This document shows positions 40,232 to 52,176 of a DNA stretch of 64,000 bases, piece by piece. The stretch comes from Acanthaster planci (taxonomy: Eukaryota; Echinodermata; Asteroidea; Valvatida; Acanthasteridae), in assembly GCF_001949145.1 (NCBI RefSeq), contig NW_019091665.1:145889-209888 (forward strand), written 5' to 3'. Made by a program: the position numbers and the translations under genes. Within the stretch, counting starts at the first letter, position 1, and every line of letters begins with the position of its first letter. The notes under the pieces were generated by a model. That model did no database searches. It was not told the origin of the DNA and saw only the letters and a list, made by a program, of their open reading frames with translations.

Positions 40232-41539
40232 TGGGTCCCCGGAAGCAATCAGGCTCGCTTGAAAGTGCAGGATTTGTTAGTTTGGTTTATGTAGCTTGCA
40301 TACAAGTGATCCCAGTATGAAAAGAGTTGGATTCCATGGCGTACCTGCAAGCCTCCATCTCAAGCGAATTTAAAACCAAACAGTAAATTTTGTTTCCTTT
40401 TTTTTTACTGTTTTCCTGTAAAACAACCATATACAGCTACCCTGTGAAATTTACTTTGCTCTCGCATTCAAGAAAATTGTATAACTGGTCTACATATTTT
40501 TGATGTCCAAATTGTGTTTACTTTCAAGAAACAGGTCAATATTCTTGAAGTACCGGTCCCGGTATGGAGGATTCAGGAAGGCTCCTTATGACTAAAAATG
40601 TAGAGAATTATAAAAGCTGTAAGGGTAAATTACGTGTTTTTGACACGTTAATTTCTTAAAATATAGTGCTCTGTTGCACAGATTCTGCATAAACCTGTAC
40701 AACGTGAACATTCTTTACAAATTTTCAAGTGCCCTTCAAATTACCAGAGACCAGAGCCTCATAGTTTTTATTTCATCATTTACAGACCAGCTGATAAATT
40801 AACCTTTCTTTAGACAGTCTAACAGCTGTCAGCATTCAGCTTGTTATTCAATCCTTGGTGATGATAAATCTAAAGACATTTGGAGTCTGACCTCTTGGAG
40901 ATGCTCATAAACTTCTAATCAAATAATTGCAGTGGTGGGGCCTCCAGTGACCAAACCACCACCAGACGACCAGTAATGCGGAAGGTTGTAAACAAAATAA
41001 ATTTATAACTGGCGTCTGCGCTTCTTCAGTGGATCCACAAAATGTAACTATTAACACATGCAGAGATCGTAAATCGTTCTTTATTCATTAAGTTAGAGTG
41101 GAAGTTCACATGATTTGAGTGAATACTTAATTTGTCCCAAAATACATGTATGGGGGGGACAGTGAAATTTATATTTATATATGTTTTTTGTTTTCACAAT
41201 AACTTGTTACTGGCACCTGTATTACCACTCTTTTTAAATAATGTACTGATATCATCCGTATATTACGAGTACATTGTACATGTATGTACATGTATGTGAA
41301 TGAAACAAGCTTGTAACTGATACACATACTGTACACTGTACATGCATTTTGTATACAATTGAAAATACTAGTCTTGCTTGAGCATTTTTGATATTGTTTC
41401 AGTAGATTCTTGACAACCGGTAAGTGTCAATGAATGTTCCAGAGAGTTGCATGCATGTGTGCAAGAATGGAATACCAAATGCAATTAATCCTAAAACAGG
41501 AAAAATGGAACAAATCAAGGTATGGTTAATGCACTGTTG

Positions 41540-41968
41540 TTCTGCTTGCAGTCACAGTTGCCCGGTATGATAGGCCAAGATCCTGAGGGGCCCGGTTCAG
41601 AGGCTATCGACTGAAGCTGCAACTTGGTGTGTTTTGAATTCGGTGGTGGTGGTAGTTCAGCGGCCCGAGCTGAATGCTGTTTCTGTTCATCTGCCTGACG
41701 ACGTCTTCTTGACTTGGCTCTCGCTGTACGTCTTATTTGTAAATCTCACGTAACACTGTGAGTGAAAACCAGACAACTCCGGGGGTTCCTCTAACAGCCA
41801 TAACTCTGTGTGTTTCTTCACTACAGGGGTGGCTTCGCTTGATACATCATCAATCTCCTGCCACCATGACACACATGCTTTGGCTTTTACCCAACTTTTC
41901 TTGGAGAATTTACACACATTACCTTCTACTTCCGACATGCTTTGATAATGCAAAATGCATTCTATCAT
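41540..41968 (-). pseudogene. Decayed gene- or transposon-like fragment
   Basis: A minus-strand frame opens with SEVEGNVCKFSKKSWVKAK and reaches LSGFHSQCYVRFTNKT, a pattern (FHxxCYxRFTNK) I associate with uncharacterised invertebrate proteins, some transposon-linked. After that it shifts frame. The shifted frame continues as a basic stretch (AKSRRRRQADEQ) and then PSGSWPIIPGNCDCK before a stop. The continuation after one frame change suggests decay rather than a chance ORF. Function unknown. Confidence 0.45.
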
Positions 41969-44751
41969 CGTCCAAGTACAAAGTACAATAAATGCAGTTG
42001 TTTAACTTATAATTATCATTAAAATTTGCCAGCAACACATGATGTCGACGTACATGTACCATCGTATGCTTCTGAGGCCATCTGAGACAAGTGAGAGGCT
42101 CCCAAATGCTGGGTCCTGATTGGTTTATATCACCTCATGCATCATATGCAGAGAACCTAGTGGGTAAAAACTCTTTTGTTCCATGTGATTTACATGATGA
42201 AAATCACACAGTTTCAATCAGTTTTTTCAACTGCAGGAGAACTGCCAAGGTTGTTAGTTGAATTCAGCATGTCAAAATCTATCATTTACTGCAAAAAATG
42301 TTGTTCTCAAGGATAGCCCTTGAGGGAACATGATAGAATGGGCTTTGCACAAGAATGGTACATTCCTCAAATCCTCAAAATGTTCAGGAGAGGCAAATTC
42401 CTCCTCCCCCCATCTTTTAAGGTTATGGCACAGTGCATCCACATGGTATTCTATGACACAATGGTACGTGCACATATCCAAGAACGTACCAAGTGGAGTA
42501 TTGTTCAGATACATGTAGTTCTGAACAGCACTGTTCAGAATTAATCTATTTAAAGGAACAGATCAAGAAGAAATGGGACAAATTTACCTGCATGTAGTCA
42601 CTCAAACTCCTATTGCAATAGTCTGAAGTGACCACATATACATGTACATGTATATATACTGTACATGTGGGTATGTAAATTGCAGTAATGCACGTGTGCA
42701 CTGCATGACATGGGTCTGTAAATGTGAATTGTACACACTGTTGTGTACTAAAAGTGTTGTGCATATCCACTTGTACATTCACAAACATTGATAACATCAT
42801 TAAGGAATTCCTCCAGAGCATCAACATAAACATTCCAATCAGATAATACTCAATCCACACATGAACCTTCTACCCTGTCAACACGATGCCATAACATATA
42901 TCCGCCATCAATACCAATCATATTTATCTCCACCCGCCAATGTTGATTTGCAGCGACATATATTTTTTTCATCTTGTTTTTGAACCAGCGATCCAACAGA
43001 ATTACTCCGACTGTTGACTTTACACTTGCCCCAACTCAAGCACATGGAGCTCAGGTTCATTCATCAGTCATGCTGCTGTGCTCTCGTGCGCTCCAGTTGC
43101 AAACTCCTACCAGGATGAATCAGGTTTTCACAAAAAGGAATACCACTGACGGCTTTTAGTTCCAACATTCTCACTTGAGAGATCTCTGGAACAAAAGTCA
43201 AGAAGCTGCACGTACCCCTGCACCAGTCCAATCAAACAACTCGAGTGATGCAAATTAATTGAAAATTTCACATTCTGTAGAGAAGACAAATTACAGAAAG
43301 CAAATTCAAGCCACAACATGCATTTTTATACGGATGTCGATGCTGAGAGAGTAAGAATTTTACTGAGAAATCAAATACTTGGTACGTAGGCTAGGTATGG
43401 TAAGTATGCAGTGATTTTTTTTCATTTATTCCATATTGCTGAAAATTACACAAAAGGAAAATAAGTAGATTACACAAAGTGATTGTTTTAATACATCAAA
43501 TTATACAAGTAAGTAGATAAGAAAATGAATCGAATTAGGAAAAAAAATAATGAACAGAGCAATATGGTGTCATAGGCAGAAGTACACTGTACATCCGTTC
43601 AATTTTTTTTTGGGGGGGGAGACAAAATTTTTCAGGTTGGGGGCACCAAAATTGGGGAATTTCTTTATGCTACCTTTTATGGCCCTTCTGAGGGATATGC
43701 TTAATTTGGGGGCTCTTACTCCTATGGGGAGGAAAGGAAATGAGCCTCCAAAATTGCCTTTTGCTCACTGTGATTTAAAACAAAGAAAATCTTCAAATTT
43801 TTAAATATATATATATCCATAATTTTGTGAATTAATATACTACACTAAACATCCCATGCTGGAATATTAAGGATTTAAGCGTGCAATGACAGCAAATTAT
43901 TTTTCATGATGCTGGGATCCAGAAGGTACCAGTACATGTATGAAATGAATGCTGACCTTTAAAAGTATTCCAATTAATCAAAAAGGGTTACATACAACTC
44001 ACTTGAGGCTTGATGAGCGCTAACAAGCTCCCAGCAATACAGGTGTCCTATACCAACTAATTGGACGAGACTCCCTGTGGCTGATTGCCACGGCAACTTG
44101 AAAGTCCATGATGGCCGCATCCTCTGCTAATGACACAACAGCCAAGGAAGTGTGACTCACTCCAGCATTAATTTTCCATATTTTGTAGATTGCCCCAGGG
44201 AGTAGTGGGGGGAGGGGGCTTGGGGAGACTGCCGCACCATGGCATCGACCGTGGAATGCATCCCAGACTTTAACTGCAATTCTTGTCGAAGATTCCATGA
44301 TTTTTTTTCGTGATGCTCATGTTTTGCATATACATGTACCCTGAATGCTGAGCACACCTGTACAGTATGTACTGGTATGTTGCATAAATGCCATGAACAC
44401 ATGTACAGTACATGCAGCCCAAACAGATCTGTCTCTAAACGTTTTAAGAAGAAACTATTTGTCACTGATTACACTGTACTAAGTACTTTTGTTTTTCTCT
44501 CTTTTTTGCTGATCTAATATTGCAGTGAACAGAGCAAGTAATAGGAAAATACTCCCCTTATTCACAACCTGCACACATCTACAGTACACATGAAGGTGAT
44601 GTATATCTAAGCTAACAAAAAGATCCTGTTCAAGTCATATTCTGCTGAAAGAAGTCCTGTGTTCTGTGCATGATTATAAACAAATAAATTTGAAGTACTG
44701 TACAAGTCTTATGTGTACATGCATACATTTACTTGGACATTATCATGTGTG

Positions 44752-44875
44752 ATGGTATAGTTGCCAAGTCCCTATTTTCACACCCTATTGTCAAGTTTGA
44801 TTAATTTTTGCCCATTCAGCTGCCCATAAGTTTTCAAAGGAAGTGTCGAAATATGGGACCTGACAACTATACCAT
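44752..44875. mobile_element. MITE-like element, 124 bp
   Basis: The left end ATGGTATAGTTGCCAAGTCC and the right end inverted ATGGTATAGTTGTCAGGTCC match, continuing into CCTATTTTCACA/CATATTTCGACA. No ORF. Confidence 0.8.
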
Positions 44876-46251
44876 TAGGAATGTCGCTCCTGTAACTTCC
44901 CAGCATAAAATGTCAGGCATGTACATTTAGTTACCTGGAAAAACCTATGTCTGGGGTACACAACCCTGAACAATCAAATTCAATTAAACTCCCTGAGGCA
45001 AAGTTCAACCTTGAAAAATTCTTTTTTTCCTGACCCCTGGAACAATTACATTTTCCTTTCACTGTTCTTTTGGGTGTGTTTTCTGACAGAGAGGCTAGAT
45101 CTTCCTGTACCAGAGCACACAATACTCCATTAACAACCAACTGGTGGTATTAACTGTACCAGTAGTATGCATACGTATACCGTATACATGTACATGTTTG
45201 TAGGCTACATGTAGACACCATAAGGCATTTCAGCTACCTGACCCATCTCTGCATTTAAATTATTCTTCAAAGTAAACTAAAACATTAATATCTTATCTTG
45301 ATCGATTCTTTATGCGTAAAAAGCTTATGACTTCTTTGATTAAGCAACATCTAACGGGAAAAAGTAAGTTTGTTGAAAAGTTTTCATTTCACGTACGGTA
45401 TACACTATTTGGTGTACACAACATTGTGAGAACTACATGTACATGTATAGTCTTTTTGTATGGTAGTTTAAAGGTTTCATCCAGAATTTTATCACTTGAT
45501 CAAATGACTGTAAACACCCTGACTGCACACCTGCCACTTCTTTTGATAAAAACCTCTGAAGCGCTAAATATAGCTGGCACGCGACTACTATGAGGCACAG
45601 GTCCATCAAAAGGGCACAACAAAGACCCCTTGATGAATGCGACAAACAGCCCAACAAAAGATTGGCCATTGGCTACATGTTTGTTTTGTTATTGAAATAA
45701 GCCTATCACAAGGTACAGTGTTAAAGCAATATATTCAATAACTGTCACAAACCAAATGCTATGGGATTTCAACCACTAAAGTTAACCCAACTATGAGTAA
45801 AAGGCTTCCAAGTATCTTTTGGTTTACTGCATGTTTGCATGTATGCATATTTGTTATAAATCAGAGCTACATGTATCTAGTATAATTTGCTTGTTGATAT
45901 GCACATAATCTGGATATTTTATTGTACAAATACCAGTGCCAGCATCAGTAATACATGCCCGTGCTCCAACAAAGCTTTTAAAAATGCCAAGCTTGCTTTG
46001 ACAATTCCCACAACATGCTTACTAGTGCAAATGTGACAATGTGGTGATCGAGCAAAGCTCACCAAGAAAATTCTCAAAAAAGAAGATTCAGATTTGCTGG
46101 ATGAGGAAGTGATGGCTCTATCTCATTCAGAGATGCACTCTCTTATAGATTGTTGTGGGAATAAACTTGGGTACTTTTGGGGCAAAAGTAACTGTTTATT
46201 CGGAGGTTTGTCTTTGTCTGATTAATTTCCACATAGAGGCATTATTTAGTC

Positions 46252-46668
46252 CTAAATCCCACGGCCTTTGTCGTAGGGTTTGATGACACCAGATGGGTTG
46301 TCTTTGAGTTTGGGAATAGCTGCCAATTTGGCTTTGGACATGTAGGTTCGAGTATTTCTCAAACGAATGTGAGCTAGTTTAATCTTGGTGGCTTCCAAAT
46401 AGTTCTCAGGAGTTGAGTTTTGAGTGGATTTGGAGTCCGATGTCGATGAAGGTTTGAAAGGCTGGTCTTTCAGAACTTTGTTATGCATCAGCAATGCAAT
46501 TCTCATTTGTCTTTGATATTTATTAATATCATGGAGAAGAGAGAGACAGTTGGGTTTACCTGGGGTGGGAACAAAATTTAAACCTCTGCCGAGAGCTATC
46601 TTCTCTGTTGGGAAGAGTGATACATTAGTTTGGAGAGGTTTGTGATGAAATGTTGTCTTTGATTGGGT
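46252..46668 (-). pseudogene. Penelope-like element reverse transcriptase, N-terminal fragment
   Basis: One minus-strand frame is open for about 139 codons and shows the order seen at the N-terminus of Penelope-like element proteins: LGRGLNFVPTP, then a helical stretch (INKYQRQMRIALLMHNK), a Ser/Thr-rich spacer, and PSGVIKPYDKGRGI, resembling the usual IKPADKGG motif before RT motif 1. It stops directly after that motif, so the catalytic RT motifs and any GIY-YIG endonuclease are missing. Further upstream (to about 47220) the frame is broken. No other part of the element is recognised. Confidence 0.65.
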
Positions 46669-47690
46669 AAGTTATTTCATAGGGTGGATTGGGAAAGCCG
46701 CATGAGATTTTAACAAGTGTGGGCAAATCTTTTGGCTTTGAATCTGAGGTTCCTTTTCGTGATATGAGCTCAGTTTTCTCTGGGTCATAATAACTGGATA
46801 ATAGATAAAGTAAACACAGCCAAGAAACTTTCTCTTTTAGGAGAAGTGGTGGCTCTGAAAAGAGCTGTTGTGTTTTAGTGGTGATCGGTGTTTTTAGCAT
46901 TTCTGCTTAGCACTGGGCTTGGTTCGAAGCTGCTTGCATACGAAGTGGGCGAGTAGCCTTTTACCCATTTGGATGTTTCTCTTAGAAACCAGGTGCCCAG
47001 AGATTTGGTCCAGGGCTTCTTGGTGTTGGGTGTCGAAGGCACTGTCCGGTGGCTCTTTCCAAGCTTTCAACTGCTGAAGGTTGAGCTTAGCAAGCCCAAG
47101 GGCTTTCCCACAAGAGGAGGAGGTGTTTGGGCAGCTTCTTGTCTAAGTAAGACTTGCTCCAGCTTCTTGATTTGTTGGTTGAGGGAAAGGCGGTCAGTGC
47201 TTGGAGTGGCCCTGCTAGATGTCAAATAAATTTTCTAACAAACCACCTAATCCAAGTGCCACAAAAAGCTCTAATAGCAGAGAATTTGACAGCCTACAAT
47301 TCATAATTCGGTCTGCACAGGCAATTTTGGACCTACAGTACCAGTATTTACTGGCCTGCAACCTTAAGGCAACAAGTGCAACATCTACATGTACTGATGT
47401 CCCTACTAATGCAGCTATACAATCTGTATGACTGGTAGTACATGACACTGGTTTACTATGGTTTCACCATGTGCACAGTAATCACAACATCTCACACACG
47501 TGTACAATATGTACGGTACATGTGCACTGCATGTACATTGTACAAAAATTACATACATTACAGTTTATACATGTATGTACTGTATACCCCAAGTACATGT
47601 ACATGTATGAAGAATGTAAATTAAAGTTTACATATGAAATTAAATTCCAGTTTACACTTGGCATATGCAAAGAATAAAGTTGAACACAGT

Positions 47691-48193
47691 TGGGCTGAGT
47701 CAATTTTAACAACTGACTATTCGAATATCCAACCTTCAATTCGATCGAATATTCTGTTGTACCGGCCAGCAGATTATTGATGAACAAAAGGTATACACAA
47801 TCAGTTGCAATAACGCACACAATTTTACATTATAATCACTACAGTATAACAGCTTCTCAGTTTTATTTCAAATTGAAATATTGACCCGAAGCTTTCATCA
47901 TATTTTATTTCAAAAAAGTTTCCATCGATGCATCAATAATACAAAGAATACTATCTTGGTGCCTGCATTTTTTTGGTCAAAAACCTATTTCCATATTCTC
48001 GGATGGATTCTATATTGGACTGTTTGGCATCAGCTGCCTTCAAGTGTTTGGAATCTGCTTGAAACGGGCCTCCAAGGTTCTCATTTTAAAAAGGAAATTC
48101 TCTCTTCTTTTCTATAAATTTAACTTTCAAATTTTCAAATTGGAAAAATAATAATCAAATATTCGATAATTGATCAAATATTCGGATATCTGG
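47691..48193 (+). mobile_element. AATATTCG-type dispersed repeat, copy 2
   Basis: Plus-strand copy matching 8588-9185 read inverted. Starts TGGGCTGAGTCAATT and ends near ATCAAATATTCGGATATC. No intact ORF of recognisable family; a non-autonomous element is likely. Confidence 0.75.
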
Positions 48194-49100
48194 GAAAGAA
48201 CACAGGTAATGTAGTTTAGGCTCTGGGTTTCAAAAACAAAAGTAGTACCCATTACTCAAGATTATATGGACCTAACCACAGAGTGAACCAACACAGCTGT
48301 ACTGTACACAGTACACATAGAGAGCAGAAATAACTCAATTCCTTGACCAAGGGTTAAGGACACCAACGACCCTGAGGCCAATGATGATGCACTTTGCAGC
48401 CCCAGGAAGAAACTCTAGGGAATGGAAGATTCCCTGAAAGATCAGATTGTAATCAAAGCACCGTCTGGTACAAGCCCTCACCACTTTCTGGGGAAGCACA
48501 TGTACATACTGGTATACAACAATGTACATTTACATGTAGGATTATGGAAATATCATAAGTCATGAACAAGTGCAATATTGGAAACTACACCAGACTACAT
48601 TCAAGTCAGAAAATGTGAGGGTGCACTGTAAACTAAGGAACAAGGACCATGGTGTGTGGAATCAGTGTGATATGTACACATGCATTGGGTTGGGACAAGG
48701 CAAACCTCTAGCACGTGTGCATTACAAAATGGCGCTATCAAATAACCACATAGATGTTGGTGAAAACGAAAAAGCTGGATTTTCATACTAATCAAACATC
48801 TACATGTAGGACTTTATGACCAACAAACGAATAAATGCAAAAACTGGCATTTAAAAATGAAGAAATGTCTCAACTTTGTGTTTTCTTTATGTTAACATTT
48901 AAACAAATTTCTACGAGAGGGATGTCTGACATATTTTGCTTTTGTCGTACTTTTGTTAAGGTTTTTTGGTTTTGCTTTAAATAGTAAAACATTATGATCA
49001 TAAACAGAGTCACTGGCAAAGGAAGAGTGGGTGGGGGTGAAGTGGGGGTAGGGACAGCAGTCCCCCATTTTTTCGACTGGAAGGTTGGATTCCCCTCCCC

Positions 49101-49216
49101 CCTTTTGGAAGGTCCTATACTCGGGTGGGGCTTAATTAATGGATCTACTTATTAATGGCTGTACCTGATGGTCTGACAACTGGCCCTCCCACTTTGAAAA
49201 TTGTTCTGCTACTGCT
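49101..49216 (-). repeat. G-rich dispersed repeat, copy 2
   Basis: Opposite-strand copy of the repeat at 18049-18168, recognisable by GACCATCAGG, GCCATTAATA, GATCCATTAA and TATAGGACCT in order. Confidence 0.7.
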
Positions 49217-50293
49217 TTACAATGTGTTTCTCCTTTGCTGCTGCAAGGCTGTCTCTAACTTTGACCATGTTCAATCAAGATACATGCTCCCTCTCTGACA
49301 CGTATACATGACTAAGCCTATAAAGGTTATTAAATGATCTCCAGATTCAAGTAGGGTCTGGTCTTCTGGATCATGAGATCATATACGATGTGTGCTCCCA
49401 AAAATTAAAAAGATTCTTCTTTTGTTAATTTCAAATTGACTCAAACATTTAATTACAGAGTTTTGCATTTTCTTTTTCTGATTCGAGGCTCTGGAGGTGT
49501 TTTCTCTTGGGGGTGGCGTCTGAAATTGTAATGGTCTGAGCTCTCATTCTCACCTTGTGAATACAAAGCACCAATGACTACATTAGCACAGAAACCAGAC
49601 TAAGATTTGTAAGAATTTAGAAGACCAAAAAACACTTACTGTATGTGTCCAACAAAATACCATTCAGAATAAATTTGCCAGAGACAGGTAAATATCACCA
49701 GCCTTCAATTAAGGGACATTTGGATGAGTTAGCCTAAAACTCCCTTTGCATGTTCATGTACGATAAAAGCTTTACTCAATTCTTATCAGTACTTGCATTG
49801 TTAAGTACAGGTCATACAAATGTGAACTCCATCTGGTAGATGACAAAAATTGAACTGCAGAGTTGCAAAATTGGAATTCAGAGTATACATGTACATGGTA
49901 TAAGTGCATGTACATGTACATGTGTATAATTCAAACACCCTAGGGTTTGACAGTCAAGCTTAATCTGCTTCTATCATGTCTGTAAGTGTAATTGTATATG
50001 TAAGAAGGTGTGGTTACATGGATTGTAGTACTGCTCCCGAACTTCAGGTGTACAGTGTACCTGTAATCAGGAAATAACTGTAAATTAACACTGCAGTGTG
50101 TGAGAATCAAAAAGTGTCCCACCCAGCACCTAAAGCCATTACACATGTTTAAAGTTAAACTTGGAGGTAGGAAAAGGTGCTCTATCATGTCTACTGGGAA
50201 AGAAATGAGGTATTAATTTTAACTGAATCAGGTCTTGAATGAAAATATATAGCTTTTCTTTACTTTCTTTTCTTAGCGATTTTTAATACCAAC

Positions 50294-51070
50294 CTTCTGT
50301 GTTTTTGCCATTGCTCCAAGTGCCTTGACTTCATGATTTACATGTTTCCCTTCATTTAGACACAGGTAACAAACTGGTAGCTTGCACAGAATACAGTACA
50401 TGCTCAGATTCTCTTCAGTATGCTCCGAGCAGGTAGACGGCTTGCCGGACTGCTGGCCCTGGGCCTTAGCTCGCGCCTTGATCTTGCCCTTCACCGGAGG
50501 GATGAGGCTATGCTTTGCAAGGGGCCCACGGGCAGGGTGACAATTTTCACGGCATGCCAAGCAGTAGAACACCTCGCACTGCTCGCAGTACACGCTGGCA
50601 TCTGAAGCGTTCCCTTCGCAAAGTTCGCACTTGACAACGGCAATCTTGGCTTGGCCAGCGTACCGAGCAACGATCGCCTCCAGGACTCTATTTCTGGGCA
50701 GGCTCAGCACTCCAGTTTCGTCCAGATAGATAGATCGGTGGCACTGGGGGCAGATTAATCGGAGGGAATCCACATGCAGGGAGGGGTAGCCACTGGTCCC
50801 ACTAGTACTCGAGCTGTTCGATGACGAGCTGGCGGCACTCGCCGCGTAGCCCGAGAAACCCACCCCGCTATCTGCCTCACTCAGCCGGTCTACTTCGCCG
50901 TACTCCAGGTACTCTGGGTGGCCGTGGACGTGCTGATGGTTGCCATGCGTTGGACCATTCGTTTGCAAAGTGTGAGCGCAGTTCAGGCAGATATTGTGGG
51001 CACACGGCAACATGATTGGAGCGTTATAAAGGCCCCGGCAAACCGGGCAAGAAAGTTCCTGTTCCATCAT
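50294..51070 (-). CDS. TRIM9: TRIM9 exon 1: RING, B-box 1 and B-box 2
   Basis: First coding exon of a TRIM9-type E3 ubiquitin ligase, 259 codons. Numbering from the chosen start, RING cysteines and histidine are visible at C8, C11, C23, H25, C28 and C31, with a further C-x2-C at 107-110 after a long Ser/Gly-rich insert typical of TRIM9. B-box 1 follows (CELC, CEQC, CLAC, then H) and B-box 2 (CSEH, CILC, CYLC, then H). The conserved segment HEVKALGAM ends the exon, and the donor after AAG is GTTGGT at 50293-50288. I chose the ATG at 51070 because family members begin a few residues before the first RING cysteine and its context (AACCATGA) is good. An in-frame ATG at 51136 directly follows a stop, has poor context, and would add 22 residues. 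The orthologue assignment rests on the RING spacing, both B-boxes and the downstream exons. TRIM67, the vertebrate paralogue, is an equally ancient possibility. Confidence 0.95.
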
Positions 51071-51881
51071 GGTTAAAGCAAACCTTTTATCGGTACAACT
51101 CAGTAAGACATTCAGAGATTCCACAAGCTTTTGCATTCAGACGATTTTGTACGTCAACCAAGATCAACGGGCACAGGGCATCTCACGCGTAGAGCGCACG
51201 TCTCTCCGTAATAGCATGCAATGTACACAAACCGACAGCCGCTTCTGTGCATGTATTGTGTATCGATTTTAGCGTTGTTTAGTCGGGTGAACTAATAACT
51301 AGCGTCGTCGTTGTTATGCACTAACATTTCAAAACAGGATGATAACAAGGCTAGAAGCTAGACGGGATTGACTTTTTCTTTAATTGATTTGAGCATGCGT
51401 ACAATTTGGTGGATCGATCCAATACTTAAAAGGTACGTGTATGGTCAACAAAATAAAGATTTAATATTGTTTTTTGGAATAATACAAAATACAAATACCA
51501 ACTTAGAGTAACAATTTATATTTTTATCATGAATTTTTTAAACTACACTGGCATATTTTATATTCGTGTATTATATTTTTTAAATGTGAATCTAAAGTTG
51601 CTTGTTTAGAAGTGACACCCCTTTCTTAAAATAAACGAAGCTGAACAGACAGGTAACTTTGGCTAGTGCGTTTACGGTAATAGGCAGATAAAGGGATTTT
51701 ATGAAGACTGTATACAGGTGCAATACCACAGTCATGACCAAAGCGCCGCGGCGCCTTGATGACAGTGTTACATCATGGTTACATGTACTACGTACAGGAC
51801 ATGTTCATATGCGCATGGAGGTAGAAACGCTGTCTGTGACCTTACAAATACTAAACAGCCTGGACGTTTGGTTCACAAAAT
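51071..51881. promoter_or_regulatory. Divergent intergenic region between TRIM9 and L2HGDH
   Basis: About 811 bp between the chosen TRIM9 start (minus strand) and the inferred L2HGDH start (plus strand). It must contain both 5' UTRs and probably both core promoters. CpG-containing stretches occur at the two edges (about 51180-51250 and 51740-51760), with AT-rich sequence in the middle (about 51430-51600). I see no convincing TATA box positioned for either gene. The bidirectional promoter role is inferred from geometry only. Confidence 0.5.
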
Positions 51882-51997
51882 ATGACGCCCATCCAGCTCC
51901 AGAAACTTAGCTCGATGTCGTTGCACGGTGCACGCCATTTTTTACTCGCGAGGAGTTGTGCTCCGAGCTTGCGGTCATTTTGCATGGCATCCAAACG
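51882..51997 (+). CDS. L2HGDH: L2HGDH exon 1 (inferred): mitochondrial presequence
   Basis: An open segment of 38 codons plus 2 nt starting at the first ATG after an in-frame TAA. It encodes a presequence-like stretch: no acidic residues, several Arg, Ser and Leu, including GARHFLLARSC and SLRSF. With the donor GTATTG at 51998 the split codon CG/A gives Arg and the frame enters the next exon (NEDYDLCIVGGG) exactly; the phase match supports the call. A second ATG at codon 12 is a possible alternative start. A better-looking donor (GTAAAT at 52002) would create a stop codon at the junction. No similarity search was possible, and presequences are poorly conserved, so this rests on composition, phase and position. 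Confidence 0.6.
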
Positions 51998-52037
51998 GTA
52001 TTGGTAAATACATGATGCATAACGTAGTATCAGCCTA

Positions 52038-52131
52038 GCCCCACTAGTGTGGCTATGTGGCACGGACTCTCACTCCCGATCCATCCTTAAGGATGGATCG
52101 GGAGTGAGAGTCCGTGCCACACTAGTGGGGC
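52038..52131. mobile_element. Foldback element A: near-perfect hairpin
   Basis: Two arms of about 43 nt (GCCCCACTAGTGTGGC at the outside, ATCCATCCTT at the centre) meet with no loop at CCTTAAGG. The left arm carries an extra 8 nt. The left side is preceded by TA. It lies 40 bp after the inferred L2HGDH exon 1 donor. Confidence 0.85.
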
Positions 52132-52176
52132 ATGTCCTGCATGTGTAATGTAATTTGTAAACACTAAAACAGGATT

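Larger units (their letters stand above)
22112..50293 (-). other. TRIM9 first coding intron (28 kb)
   Basis: A very large intron between the B-box exon and the coiled-coil exon. It contains a 19-bp tandem repeat (33219-33291), a SINE (34091-34191), a tRNA-like head (36367-36389), a foldback element (39819-39978), a decayed gene-like fragment (about 41540-41968), a MITE (44752-44875), a Penelope-like fragment (46252-46668), one AATATTCG-type repeat (47691-48193) and a G-rich repeat (49101-49216). GTACAT clusters are dense throughout. No TRIM9 exon is missing, because exons 1 and 2 join contiguously relative to human. Confidence 0.8.

Noticed and set aside
50420-50605. Plus-strand ORF opposite the TRIM9 B-box exon (also 50821-51015)
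   Set aside because: They are antisense shadows of a clearly conserved coding exon, with no recognisable family of their own.
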